Shown here piece after piece: positions 1 to 7,319 of a stretch of 64,000 nucleotides of DNA (within the stretch, counting starts at the first letter, position 1; every line of letters begins with the position of its first letter). Both the position numbers and the translations under genes were made by a program. The notes beneath the pieces are model-generated. The model searched no databases. It saw nothing but the letters and a program-made list of their open reading frames with translations, and was not told the origin of the DNA. Origin of the DNA: Clostridia bacterium (GTDB lineage: Bacteria > Bacillota_A > Clostridia > Oscillospirales > CAG-272); NCBI GenBank assembly GCA_017632155.1, contig JAGBRZ010000069.1:14631-78630 (forward strand), in the 5' to 3' direction.

Positions 1-35
1 GATTCGAATACGTTGAAAGCAAGGTAGTAAAATAA
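1..35 (+). CDS. 3' end of an upstream gene (partial)
   Basis: An open frame entering from the left edge reads FEYVESKVVK and stops at TAA (33-35). That stop shares its last A with the ATG of the next gene (TAATG), the usual sign of translational coupling, so I take it as the tail of a real gene in the same operon. Only about ten residues are visible, so no function can be given. Confidence 0.45.
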   Translation, partial: FEYVESKVVK

Positions 36-838
36 TGAATAAATTTACATACGATCACGATTTTCATATCCATTCCCGCCTTTCCTCCTGCTCGCACGAT
101 CCCGAGCAGAGCCCCGAGCAGATTCTGCGTTATGCAGAAAAGGAAGGACTTAAAACGATAGTCCTCACCGACCATTTTTGGGACGAGAGAGTCGAGGGCG
201 CATCGAAATGGTATTCGAAGCAGGATTATCCCCACATTTCGCAGTCAAAGCCGCTCCCGCAGAGTGATGGCATTCGTTTCCTTTTCGGCTGTGAGACCGA
301 TATGGACAAAAATCTGACTCTCGGTTGCTCGCGCGAGCGAATGGAGGAGCTTGATTTCATCGTTGTTCCGACAACGCATTTCCATATGACTAACTTCACG
401 ATGAGTGAGGAAATGCTTGCCTCGCCCGAAAGCCGCGCGGAATGGTGGATAAAGCGCATTGACGCGCTTCTGGCGATGGATATTCCCTTCCACAAGATCG
501 GCTTGGCGCATATGACCTGCCCGCTGATTTGGAAGGGCGACCGCGAAAAGCTGGTTGCGACCGTAAACGCGATCCCCGAGCACGAAATGCACCGCGTTTT
601 CGCAAAAGCGGCAAAGCTCGGAATGGGCATTGAGCTGAACGTCTGCGATATGCGATACAAGGACAGCGAACGCGACGCTCTTCTCCGCCCCTACTTCATA
701 GCAAAGTCGGAGGGATGCAAATTCTATTGCGGAAGCGACGCGCACACGGGCACGGAGCTTCAAAACCTCCGCCCCTGGTTCGAGCGCGGAATCGAAGACC
801 TTGGACTTACCGAGGACGATAAGTTTGTAATCAAATAA
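35..838 (+). CDS. PHP-domain metal-dependent phosphoesterase (histidinol-phosphatase-like)
   Basis: The 267-residue protein has the PHP fold's metal-ligand pattern: HIH at residues 11-13, a TDH at 45-47, a GCETD segment near residue 87 and GSDAHTG near the C-terminus. PHP proteins hydrolyse phosphate esters with a two- or three-metal centre; the length and spacing fit the HisK-like/YcdX-like group, but the substrate cannot be read from sequence. It is predicted cytosolic, with no signal peptide. It starts on an ATG overlapping the stop of the preceding frame (TAATG) and ends just before a strong two-way terminator. No histidine-biosynthesis gene is nearby, so a role in histidine synthesis should not be assumed. 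Confidence 0.85.
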   Translation: MNKFTYDHDFHIHSRLSSCSHDPEQSPEQILRYAEKEGLKTIVLTDHFWDERVEGASKWYSKQDYPHISQSKPLPQSDGIRFLFGCETDMDKNLTLGCSRERMEELDFIVVPTTHFHMTNFTMSEEMLASPESRAEWWIKRIDALLAMDIPFHKIGLAHMTCPLIWKGDREKLVATVNAIPEHEMHRVFAKAAKLGMGIELNVCDMRYKDSERDALLRPYFIAKSEGCKFYCGSDAHTGTELQNLRPWFERGIEDLGLTEDDKFVIK

Positions 839-840
839 CG

Positions 841-874
841 AATAAAGGCAGTTTGATCTCAAACTGCCTTTATT
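841..874. terminator. bidirectional rho-independent terminator
   Basis: A 16-bp arm (AATAAAGGCAGTTTGA) and its exact complement are separated by two bases, giving A-rich and T-rich flanks in both directions. It lies between two convergent genes, the PHP gene ending at 838 and the UroD-like gene ending at 876, so it probably serves both. Confidence 0.85.
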
Positions 875-875
875 C

Positions 876-1937
876 TTATACGTTAAGATTATGTCGGAAT
901 CCGCCCTCACGGGAAAGGTGCGCCTCGGCGGTCTTTTTATTGAACGCAAGAAGCTTGATGCCCCGGTCTACGGTATTCCTATAAATTGTTTCCATATCGT
1001 TGAGCTCGGGTTGGCTCATCTGTACGCCGTAAAGCCCCGGCAGACTGCAAAGCATTTCGATATAGTGATCGCCTCTGCCGCAAAAATGCACCGCGCCGCC
1101 ATATTTTTTGAGGAGTTCACCATCATAGGGCATAGCAAATTCACGGTAAAAATCAGGTGACAGATTCATCGCGCTATCGTTGCGGAGCATTATCGCACCG
1201 CGATGCCTGAGGAATCCCCAATGAATATTCATTTCCTCGCTCGGCGGGAACATTTTGAACCATTTTTCGATGAAGGCAGTATATGTATCCGTCACAAGTC
1301 GAAGCATCGCGTGAACGAGCTCGGGCTCGTCATACATCGCGTAAAAGATCTCGCCTCCCCAAAGCAGCTCGCAGATATCAAGCGGCCCTTGCAGATCGGG
1401 ATGATAGACGTTTACGTACTTTTTGATTTTCGGATACTTTTCAAACACCTCGGCGCAGAGCTCGCCGAATTCAAAGACCCGCTTGCCAAAGCCGCCGCAA
1501 AGGTCAGGCATTCCCGCCTCAACCTTTTCGCGTATCAGCTCGGTATCGTTGAGCGCTCTCGTGGTTGGGAGGGTATTCATATGCCGCGGCATAACGAATA
1601 TCTCGGCACCGAAAAGAGAACTCAGAATTCCCGTGCCGTAATTTGCGCGGACACAGAGATTGCCCTTCTTCTTTCCAAGAGCATCCGACACACCCTCAAG
1701 CTGCTGGCGGAGCATATTATCATAGCTTTGGAGCGCATCGTTGATATTCTCCACACGCGGGAAGTTGACCGACGAAGCCGAAGTTGTCTTGCGAACGGGC
1801 GAAAAAATATCTCCCTCGAATCTATCAAACAAGAAGTCACGCCACTGCGACTTGTAATCCTCTTCGGTTTCGGGATCTATGCGCGCTTCGATATCTTCAA
1901 GAAGCGCAATCGTTTCGTCGCTGAGTTTGTAAGCCAT
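876..1937 (-). CDS. uroporphyrinogen decarboxylase (URO-D)-like protein
   Basis: This 353-residue protein has the features of the URO-D/MtaA-like superfamily: a central DLQGPLDICELLWG stretch, a MLRNDSAMNLSP segment and a VHFCGRGDHY strand-loop where this family often carries its metal or substrate site. Clostridial members of this group are usually not haem enzymes; many are cobalamin-dependent methyltransferases or unassigned decarboxylases. There is no haem gene and no corrinoid protein next to it, so the reaction is open. It lies directly downstream of an esterase gene on the same strand with one base between stop and start, so the two are probably one operon. Confidence 0.75.
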   Translation of the reverse strand: MAYKLSDETIALLEDIEARIDPETEEDYKSQWRDFLFDRFEGDIFSPVRKTTSASSVNFPRVENINDALQSYDNMLRQQLEGVSDALGKKKGNLCVRANYGTGILSSLFGAEIFVMPRHMNTLPTTRALNDTELIREKVEAGMPDLCGGFGKRVFEFGELCAEVFEKYPKIKKYVNVYHPDLQGPLDICELLWGGEIFYAMYDEPELVHAMLRLVTDTYTAFIEKWFKMFPPSEEMNIHWGFLRHRGAIMLRNDSAMNLSPDFYREFAMPYDGELLKKYGGAVHFCGRGDHYIEMLCSLPGLYGVQMSQPELNDMETIYRNTVDRGIKLLAFNKKTAEAHLSREGGFRHNLNV

Positions 1938-1938
1938 A

Positions 1939-2688
1939 TTATCTGCCCTCGATCATCCACTTGATAGCATTTTTGACCCATTCATCCCAAAACGCCCAGT
2001 TGTGAACACCGGGGCCTTCGGCATATGTGTAATCAAAATCGGTCTTCTGCATAAAGTCGCGGAAGGTGATATTGTTCGCGTACAGAGTATCCTCCGTTCC
2101 GCAGCAGGAGAAGATCCTCGGTTTTTCCGCACCCTCGGGGAAGTTTTCAGCGAGCCACATAATATCGGCTTCGCAATTCTTGACGTTTTCCTTGAAATCG
2201 TCGCCCCAAACCATTCTTGCCTCGTGTGTCCACGCGCAGACCTGCAGGCGGGCAACAATATCAACAACGCCCGAAAGGGAAGCCGCCGCGGAATACTGAT
2301 CGGGGCGCATCAGCGCGGTATGAAGCGCGCCGTATCCGCCCATTGAAAGCCCGCAGATGAAGTTATCCTCGCGCCGCTCGCTGAAACGGAAGGTCTTGCG
2401 AACAAACTTCACAAGCTCATCCGAAACGTAGTCATAATATCTCTTGCCGTAAGCCATATTGGTATAGTAGCTGTTTTCACCGTCGGGGCAGACGACCGCG
2501 ATCTTGAAGTCACCGGCGTAACGCTCGATGCTCGTCTTGCGGCACCAACCGGTGTGATCACCGTGCATACCGTGAAGGAGCCACAGCACGGGGATTTTTT
2601 CCTGATCGCATCCCTCGGGAATTATGACGTTTAATGATGTATCGTGATTAAGACATTTTGATCTGAAAGTAACGTGAAAAAGCGCCAT
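1939..2688 (-). CDS. alpha/beta-hydrolase esterase (esterase D / tributyrin-esterase type)
   Basis: A 249-residue alpha/beta hydrolase. The nucleophile elbow GLSMGG places the catalytic serine at residue 115; LLHGMHGD near residues 37-44 forms the oxyanion region; TEDTLY and PGVHNWAFW near the end carry the likely acid and histidine. This pattern matches the esterase D/S-formylglutathione-hydrolase family, which removes short acyl groups from esters. There is no signal peptide, so it acts in the cytosol. It is the first gene of a two-gene minus-strand unit with the UroD-like gene. An AGGCTCC complement just before the ATG gives a good ribosome site. Confidence 0.8.
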   Translation of the reverse strand: MALFHVTFRSKCLNHDTSLNVIIPEGCDQEKIPVLWLLHGMHGDHTGWCRKTSIERYAGDFKIAVVCPDGENSYYTNMAYGKRYYDYVSDELVKFVRKTFRFSERREDNFICGLSMGGYGALHTALMRPDQYSAAASLSGVVDIVARLQVCAWTHEARMVWGDDFKENVKNCEADIMWLAENFPEGAEKPRIFSCCGTEDTLYANNITFRDFMQKTDFDYTYAEGPGVHNWAFWDEWVKNAIKWMIEGR

Positions 2689-2749
2689 AGGGAGCCTCCG
2701 TTTTTTATTTTATTATAGCATAGAGGTGAAGAATTGTCAAGGAAATATC

Positions 2750-2976
2750 TCGCTTCGCGAGAATGATAGTCCGCCTGCGGCGGAATGATGATCGCGCGAT
2801 GCGCGAATGATAGTCGGCTTCGCCGAATGATGATTCGCCCAAGGGCGAAATATTTATTAATAGGAAAATTTCCGCCTCAGCGGAAATTTTCCTTCATTTT
2901 GCCGCAGGCAAATTATCATTCTGCGAAGCAGATCATCATTCCGCCGCAGGCGGATTATCATTCGCCCGTAGGGCGA
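2750..2976. repeat. cluster A of short palindromes with AATGATnnT spacers
   Basis: Five different GC-rich palindromes (for example CCGCCTGCGGCGG and CGGCTTCGCCG) are separated by AATGATAGT or AATGATGAT. A larger hairpin at 2863-2892 follows, then four more palindromes separated by the reverse-complement spacer (ATTATCATT). The whole cluster is therefore an inverted arrangement around the central hairpin. Palindrome sequences differ from unit to unit while the spacer is conserved, the opposite of CRISPR. The rest of the 2689-3051 gap holds only the promoter listed separately. Confidence 0.85.
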
Positions 2977-2992
2977 TTCTCCTCCCCTCCCC

Positions 2993-3021
2993 TTGACATC
3001 CCCACCCAACTATGCTATAAT
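2993..3021 (+). promoter_or_regulatory. sigma-A type promoter for the GDPD gene
   Basis: TTGACA, a 17-bp spacer and TATAAT match consensus exactly, with TGC before the -10 (extended -10). It lies 31 bp before the ATG at 3052. Confidence 0.85.
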
Positions 3022-3051
3022 GTATCTATCAATTTATATGGAGATAATGCT

Positions 3052-3774
3052 ATGTCCGACTACAAGAAATACGAAAAATCCTTTATAAATTACGCCCACC
3101 GCGGCGCATCCGAATATCTGCCCGAGAACACCCTTCTCTCCTTCTACACCGGTGTTTATATGAAGGCAAACGGCATCGAAACCGACATCCGCCGTACAAA
3201 GGACGGTGTTCTTGTTCTTTTCCACGATAACATCCTCGAGCGTGTTACGGGCGACCCGCGTTCCGTCGAGGAATGCACTTTCGCAGAGCTTATGGAGCTT
3301 GACGTTAAGAAGGACGGTTACACTGACAAGATCGTTGTTTTTGAAGATTTCCTTGCGAAATTTGCCTTCCGCGACATCGTTTTTGCAATCGAGCTCAAGG
3401 GCGAAGGCGTTGAGGAGGAAACCGCAGACCTGCTCCGCAAATACAACTTGGTAAATAAGACCGTTGTCACATCGTTCCAATTTGATTATCTCAAAAAATT
3501 CCACGCTTACGCGCCCGAATTCGAATTCGGACTTCTGACCAAGGAGGTCACTCCCGAGATTGAAGCCGAGCTTCTCTCCCTCGGAGCAACCGAGATCTGC
3601 CCCCGCGCCACACTTATGAGTGCAGATGACGTTGAAAGATGGCACAAGATGGGTTTCCGTGTCCGCGCTTGGGGAATCAAGGACGAGGAAGTTATGAAAT
3701 TCGCCTACGATGCCGGCGTTGACGGCATGACCTGCAACTTCCCCGATAAGCTTTATGAGTATATGAATAAATAA
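3052..3774 (+). CDS. glycerophosphodiester phosphodiesterase, cytosolic
   Basis: This GDPD hydrolyses glycerophosphodiesters to glycerol-3-phosphate and an alcohol. The 240-residue protein has the family signature: AHRGASEYLPENT at the start (catalytic HR and the EN metal ligand), IETDIRRTKDG, then LFHD with the second catalytic histidine; an ELKGEG segment supplies another acidic ligand. No signal peptide is present. An open frame continues upstream to 2785 through palindrome repeats and the promoter, so I chose the ATG at 3052, which has GGAG at 3040-3043 and lies just downstream of a consensus promoter. A terminator follows. It is UgpQ-like in length, but no glycerol-phosphate transporter is visible. 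Confidence 0.9.
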   Translation: MSDYKKYEKSFINYAHRGASEYLPENTLLSFYTGVYMKANGIETDIRRTKDGVLVLFHDNILERVTGDPRSVEECTFAELMELDVKKDGYTDKIVVFEDFLAKFAFRDIVFAIELKGEGVEEETADLLRKYNLVNKTVVTSFQFDYLKKFHAYAPEFEFGLLTKEVTPEIEAELLSLGATEICPRATLMSADDVERWHKMGFRVRAWGIKDEEVMKFAYDAGVDGMTCNFPDKLYEYMNK

Positions 3775-3778
3775 AACG

Positions 3779-3809
3779 AAATCCGCCCGAAAATTTCGGG
3801 CGGATTTTT
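3779..3809. terminator. bidirectional terminator
   Basis: A 14-bp inverted repeat (AAATCCGCCCGAAA and its complement) followed by TTTTT lies between two convergent genes, GDPD on the plus strand and thioredoxin on the minus strand. Confidence 0.85.
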
Positions 3810-3823
3810 ACATTTATCTTGCA

Positions 3824-4132
3824 TTAAGCAAGCATTGAAAGGATCTTATCCTTCTTGCAGTATCCCACGTACTTTGCCGCTTCCTGTCCGTTTTTAAAGA
3901 CTATGAGTGCGGGAATCGCGTTGATGGAAAAAGCATTTGCAAGCTCGCCTTGCTCGTCAACGTTGATCTTGCCGATCTTGACCTTGCCTTCGAGCTCTTT
4001 TGCGACAGCTTCAAGCTCGGGCGCAAGCATCTTGCAGGGGCCGCACCAATCGGCATAGAAATCAACGATAACGGGGATATCCGACTTCAGAACTTCTTCA
4101 TCGAAGTTTTCAAGTGTGATCTTAACTTCCAT
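3824..4132 (-). CDS. trxA: thioredoxin
   Basis: A 102-residue classical thioredoxin. DFYADWCGPCK gives the active-site cysteines at residues 30 and 33, and the cis-proline lies in NAIPAL. It reduces protein disulphides in the cytosol. I chose the ATG at 4132, preceded by GAAAGGAT; the frame extends upstream to 4174 but that adds residues absent from thioredoxins. It follows a ferredoxin-thioredoxin-reductase-like gene with five bases between them, so the two are very likely expressed together, and the reductase-like protein may be its electron donor. Confidence 0.93.
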   Translation of the reverse strand: MEVKITLENFDEEVLKSDIPVIVDFYADWCGPCKMLAPELEAVAKELEGKVKIGKINVDEQGELANAFSINAIPALIVFKNGQEAAKYVGYCKKDKILSMLA

Positions 4133-4137
4133 TACGT

Positions 4138-4344
4138 TTATCCTTTCGGCTTGTAGTAAAGCATACAGTGGCAAAATCCCTCAAATTCGGGATCCTCCAT
4201 CTGCTCGCGGAACTCGCGGCAGATACACTTGGTATCCTCGCTCTGCTCGCGGCGACAGGGACAGTAGCCACCCCTCTGTTTAAGTCCCTCGCGGACGATC
4301 TTGACCATCTCCGCGTCGGGATTAAGCTGAATTTTTGCAGCCAT
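4138..4344 (-). CDS. ferredoxin-thioredoxin reductase catalytic-chain-like Fe-S protein
   Basis: A 68-residue protein with the six-cysteine pattern of the FTR catalytic chain: CPC at 28-30, CIC at 40-42 and CHC at 58-60. In known FTR these cysteines hold a [4Fe-4S] cluster next to a redox disulphide and pass electrons from ferredoxin to thioredoxin. The spacing (9 then 15 residues between motifs) differs from the plant/cyanobacterial enzyme (16 then 8), as I recall for short anaerobe versions. The ATG at 4344 overlaps the stop of the upstream GDPD gene by one base, and thioredoxin follows at once. No variable FTR subunit is seen. The link to thioredoxin is inferred from neighbourhood. Confidence 0.82.
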   Translation of the reverse strand: MAAKIQLNPDAEMVKIVREGLKQRGGYCPCRREQSEDTKCICREFREQMEDPEFEGFCHCMLYYKPKG

Positions 4345-5195
4345 TATTTCTTGAATCTCTTGCCGGTCTCGTTGAGGTAAGTGCACATTGCGAGAGTCCA
4401 GTCGGTCTGAATAATATCGTAACCGCGGTCAGCGAGCCATCCCCAACCGTAATCGGGAGATACGGTGAAGGAAGTGTCATCGGAATGTCCTGCAGCAAGC
4501 TGGGACTTGTAGTTATAAATAATAGCATTCGCCCAAACAAGCTTGTTATCTGCGTGAAGCTTGTCGATAAACGCGGTAGAGCCAACGCCCTCGTTTTCAT
4601 CGGTGAAAACGACCTCGCAACCAACGTAGTTGATATTGCGGCGCATCATTTCCTCGTGGATACCGTCGTCCTTTCTTACGATGGGAAGATAGTAAACCTC
4701 GGGAGCGTATTCCTCAACGATATCAAGGATCTCGGTCTTGGGAGAGGACTTAACAACGATCTGATCGAGCATTCCGTGTGCGCGGATAGCATCGGAGATC
4801 TCCTTGGGATGCTCCCAGAACTTGTCAACGTTTATGTAACATCTGTCCTTGAAGGTGTCAAGAACCTCATCAAAGGTGCAAAGACCGAACTGGGTGTAGT
4901 CGCGGTCATAGTTGACGTAGCGGAGCTTGCGGATCTCCTCGTCGGTGAGCTGAGGAAGAGATACCTTGCCCTCGGTGCCGAGGTAGTTGAGGTGGCGGTA
5001 CTCCATCTTGGGGTGAAGGATCCAAAGAGTGCCATCAGCGCTCTTGTTGAGGTCGACCTCGATCATATCCGCGCCGTGGCGGACTGCGATCTCATAAGCT
5101 GTCATGGTGTTGCAGGGAATATTACCTCCGCACTCGCCGCGATGTGCGGCAACGATGATGCGCTCGGAAGCGTCTTTCATAAGATTAAATGCCAT
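4344..5195 (-). CDS. glycerophosphodiester phosphodiesterase family protein
   Basis: A 283-residue GDPD-fold protein: AAHRGECGGNIPCNTM (catalytic HR, with CN where classical enzymes have EN), MIEVDLNKSADG and WILHPK, where the second histidine is followed by P instead of the usual D. These changes suggest a divergent subfamily, perhaps with another phosphodiester substrate. No signal peptide. It is the first gene of the minus-strand unit GDPD - FTR-like - thioredoxin: its stop overlaps the next start, and a promoter lies at 5236-5264. Why a phosphodiesterase should be coupled to a redox pair is not clear. Confidence 0.8.
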   Translation of the reverse strand: MAFNLMKDASERIIVAAHRGECGGNIPCNTMTAYEIAVRHGADMIEVDLNKSADGTLWILHPKMEYRHLNYLGTEGKVSLPQLTDEEIRKLRYVNYDRDYTQFGLCTFDEVLDTFKDRCYINVDKFWEHPKEISDAIRAHGMLDQIVVKSSPKTEILDIVEEYAPEVYYLPIVRKDDGIHEEMMRRNINYVGCEVVFTDENEGVGSTAFIDKLHADNKLVWANAIIYNYKSQLAAGHSDDTSFTVSPDYGWGWLADRGYDIIQTDWTLAMCTYLNETGKRFKK

Positions 5196-5235
5196 TTTAA
5201 TTTCTCCTTTTGTTAGGATTTTTTGTTATGACTAT

Positions 5236-5264
5236 ATTTTATCACAAAAATCCTCGCTTGTCAT
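5236..5264 (-). promoter_or_regulatory. promoter for the GDPD - FTR - thioredoxin operon
   Basis: On the minus strand: ATGACA, 17 bp, TAAAAT, with TGA before the -10. It diverges from the plus-strand promoter at 5292-5320. Confidence 0.65.
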
Positions 5265-5291
5265 CACTTTTTTGAAAAAATATCGTTTCTA

Positions 5292-5320
5292 TTGACATAT
5301 ATTTCTTTTTGTGATAAAAT
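5292..5320 (+). promoter_or_regulatory. promoter for the first MBL lipoprotein
   Basis: TTGACA, 17 bp and TAAAAT, with an extended TGA. It sits 29 bp before the ATG at 5350, which has a GAGGG ribosome site. Confidence 0.85.
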
Positions 5321-5349
5321 AAATACATCAAATTCAAGAGGGAAACGAC

Positions 5350-7215
5350 ATGAACACTACAATAAAAAAGCTTCTCGTACTTCTTGCGGGCATTTTAATA
5401 CTCTCCTCCGCTCTCTTCGCTTGCGCCGAGGATATTCCCGCAGACACCTCCTCTTTCACCGAAACGACCGAACAAATAATCACCGAGGCGCTCGAGACCG
5501 AGCCTCCGGTACCCGAGTTTTACGACATCGTCACGAGCGGTATATGCTCATATAAGATCGTGTACCCCGCAAATCTGCCGACGGACGGTGCAGTCGTAAA
5601 AGCGGCGCTCAATATCAGAAAGTCATTTGAGCGCTTCACTTCCTCTCTCCCCGAGATAGGTGACGACTGGATCAAGGAGGGCGAAAGCTATAACAGCGAA
5701 AGCCTTGAAATACTCGTCGGTCATACCGATTATCCCGAAACCGCCGAGGTTATCTCCGAGCTCGGATACGGCGATTATATCATCCGCGCGGTCGGCAACA
5801 AGATAGTGGTTCTTTCACATTCCGACGAAGGATACATCGCAGCCGCCAACCGCTTCTCCTCGCTTCTTTTCGGCGGTGCGACCGACAATACTGACGGTAC
5901 AATAAATATAAGCATCAACGCAGAGTATCTGAACTCTGCCTTCACCGTCGAAAAAATGGCTTCCGCCATTCCCGTATACGACGGCGGATCCGATTTTCTG
6001 GCGCTCGATATGAGTGAAGGAGCTTTCGGAATCATCATCGAAGATACCACCCCCGAGGAGTACAAAAAATACCTCGAAGAGCTTGCCGAAAGCGGCTACA
6101 AGACCCACGCGGAAAACGAAATTTCGGGCTCGCTTTTCGCCACGGTCTACACCGAGGAATACACCGTGAACGCGGGATATTACAACAATCTCGGAGAGGC
6201 AAGGATCATTATCGAGCCCTACGAGGACGATACCCTTGCACCCGTGAAATCGGATGCCGCACCCGTGACCACTTCGCAGATAACCATGCTCGGCGTTGAC
6301 GGCATATACAACGGAAGCTATCAGAACAACGGAATGTGCCTGATCTACCGTCTCTCGGACGGCAGCTTCATCGTCATCGACGGTGGACACGCCGAAAACT
6401 CCGCTATCTATTCCGCACAGATAATCAAGGAGCTTCGCGCGCAGTCCAAGGATTACGCAAAGACCGATAAAGATATCCGCATTGCCTGCTGGATCATAAC
6501 CCATCCGCACACCGACCACCACGGAATGTTCCTGAAGGAATACAAGAAATTCACAGCCTTCACCTTTGACAGCATCATGTGCAGCTTCTGGACAGAAGAA
6601 GATTTCATGGAATCCAAGAGTGCAAGCGCAAGCTTCGCCACGGGAACCTGGAAGGGCTACCTCCGCTCCCGCGATATTGCAAAGGAGATCGGTGCAGATT
6701 ATATAAATCCGCACGTCGGTCAGGTATACTGGTACGGCGACACGTCATTTGAGATCCTTTACACCATCGAAAGCTATCTGCCGAAGGTTGCAACGGGCTT
6801 CAACACCTGCTCGCTCGTCATCCGCACGACCACGACCGATGCTTCGGGCAAATCCACCACGGTTATGGTAACGGGCGACGCTACAGGTCACGCATTCGAG
6901 GTCTGCAACAAGATGTACGCCAAGACACTCGTCTCCGACATCGTTCAGGTCGCGCATCACGGTGCGGGTACGGGCGGCGCGGACAGTCAGACCTCAAACG
7001 CTTATACTTATATGAAGCCCTCCGTCATTCTCTGGCCTGCGGGAACTCATAATTACGCGGATAAATCCAAGAAAGCGTGGAATCAAGTGCTCACCAGCCA
7101 CAGAAATCCCAATTACGAGGAGCTCTATATTTCGGGTTGGCAAGGCAACGCGGTCACACTTCCTCTCCCATACACACTCGGAACCGCAATAATCAACGAG
7201 GTTCTTGAACCTTAA
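5350..7215 (+). CDS. secreted lipoprotein with C-terminal metallo-beta-lactamase fold (paralogue 1 of 3)
   Basis: A 621-residue lipoprotein. The signal peptide ends in a lipobox (LFAC near residue 25) and a Thr/Glu-rich linker follows. Residues about 55-170 form an alpha/beta module with the markers EILVGHTDYPETAEV and VGNKIVV. A second region (about 180-305) holds YKKYLEELAESGYKTHAENE. The C-terminal third is an MBL fold of the ComEC-like type: IDGGH, THPHTDHHG at about 384-392 (metal site), GDATG near 508 and AHHGAG near 535. It should be tethered outside the membrane and hydrolyse a phosphodiester or similar bond; the substrate is unknown. It has its own promoter and a strong terminator and is followed by two paralogues of nearly equal length. 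Confidence 0.82.
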   Translation: MNTTIKKLLVLLAGILILSSALFACAEDIPADTSSFTETTEQIITEALETEPPVPEFYDIVTSGICSYKIVYPANLPTDGAVVKAALNIRKSFERFTSSLPEIGDDWIKEGESYNSESLEILVGHTDYPETAEVISELGYGDYIIRAVGNKIVVLSHSDEGYIAAANRFSSLLFGGATDNTDGTINISINAEYLNSAFTVEKMASAIPVYDGGSDFLALDMSEGAFGIIIEDTTPEEYKKYLEELAESGYKTHAENEISGSLFATVYTEEYTVNAGYYNNLGEARIIIEPYEDDTLAPVKSDAAPVTTSQITMLGVDGIYNGSYQNNGMCLIYRLSDGSFIVIDGGHAENSAIYSAQIIKELRAQSKDYAKTDKDIRIACWIITHPHTDHHGMFLKEYKKFTAFTFDSIMCSFWTEEDFMESKSASASFATGTWKGYLRSRDIAKEIGADYINPHVGQVYWYGDTSFEILYTIESYLPKVATGFNTCSLVIRTTTTDASGKSTTVMVTGDATGHAFEVCNKMYAKTLVSDIVQVAHHGAGTGGADSQTSNAYTYMKPSVILWPAGTHNYADKSKKAWNQVLTSHRNPNYEELYISGWQGNAVTLPLPYTLGTAIINEVLEP

Positions 7216-7220
7216 ATCAC

Positions 7221-7259
7221 AAAAAAGTCCATCTTCTCTATGTAAAGATGGACTTTTTT
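7221..7259 (+). terminator. rho-independent terminator
   Basis: A 15-bp stem (AAAAAAGTCCATCTT and its complement), a 9-base loop and a final T-run lie directly after the first MBL lipoprotein. Confidence 0.88.
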
Positions 7260-7260
7260 A

Positions 7261-7289
7261 TTGACCTTTTTCATCATTTATGGTAAAAT
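7261..7289 (+). promoter_or_regulatory. promoter for the second MBL lipoprotein
   Basis: TTGACC, 17 bp and TAAAAT, with TGG before the -10. It starts two bases after the preceding terminator hairpin, so paralogue 2 is transcribed separately from paralogue 1. Confidence 0.75.
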
Positions 7290-7319
7290 AAATATATATT
7301 TCTCATAAGGGGAACAAAA

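Noticed and set aside
2750..2976. Possible CRISPR array
   Set aside because: Here the spacer-like part is conserved and the palindromes vary; units are too short, spacing is irregular, and no cas genes are present.
2785..3051. N-terminal extension of the GDPD protein
   Set aside because: The extra codons lie in palindrome repeats and upstream of a consensus promoter.
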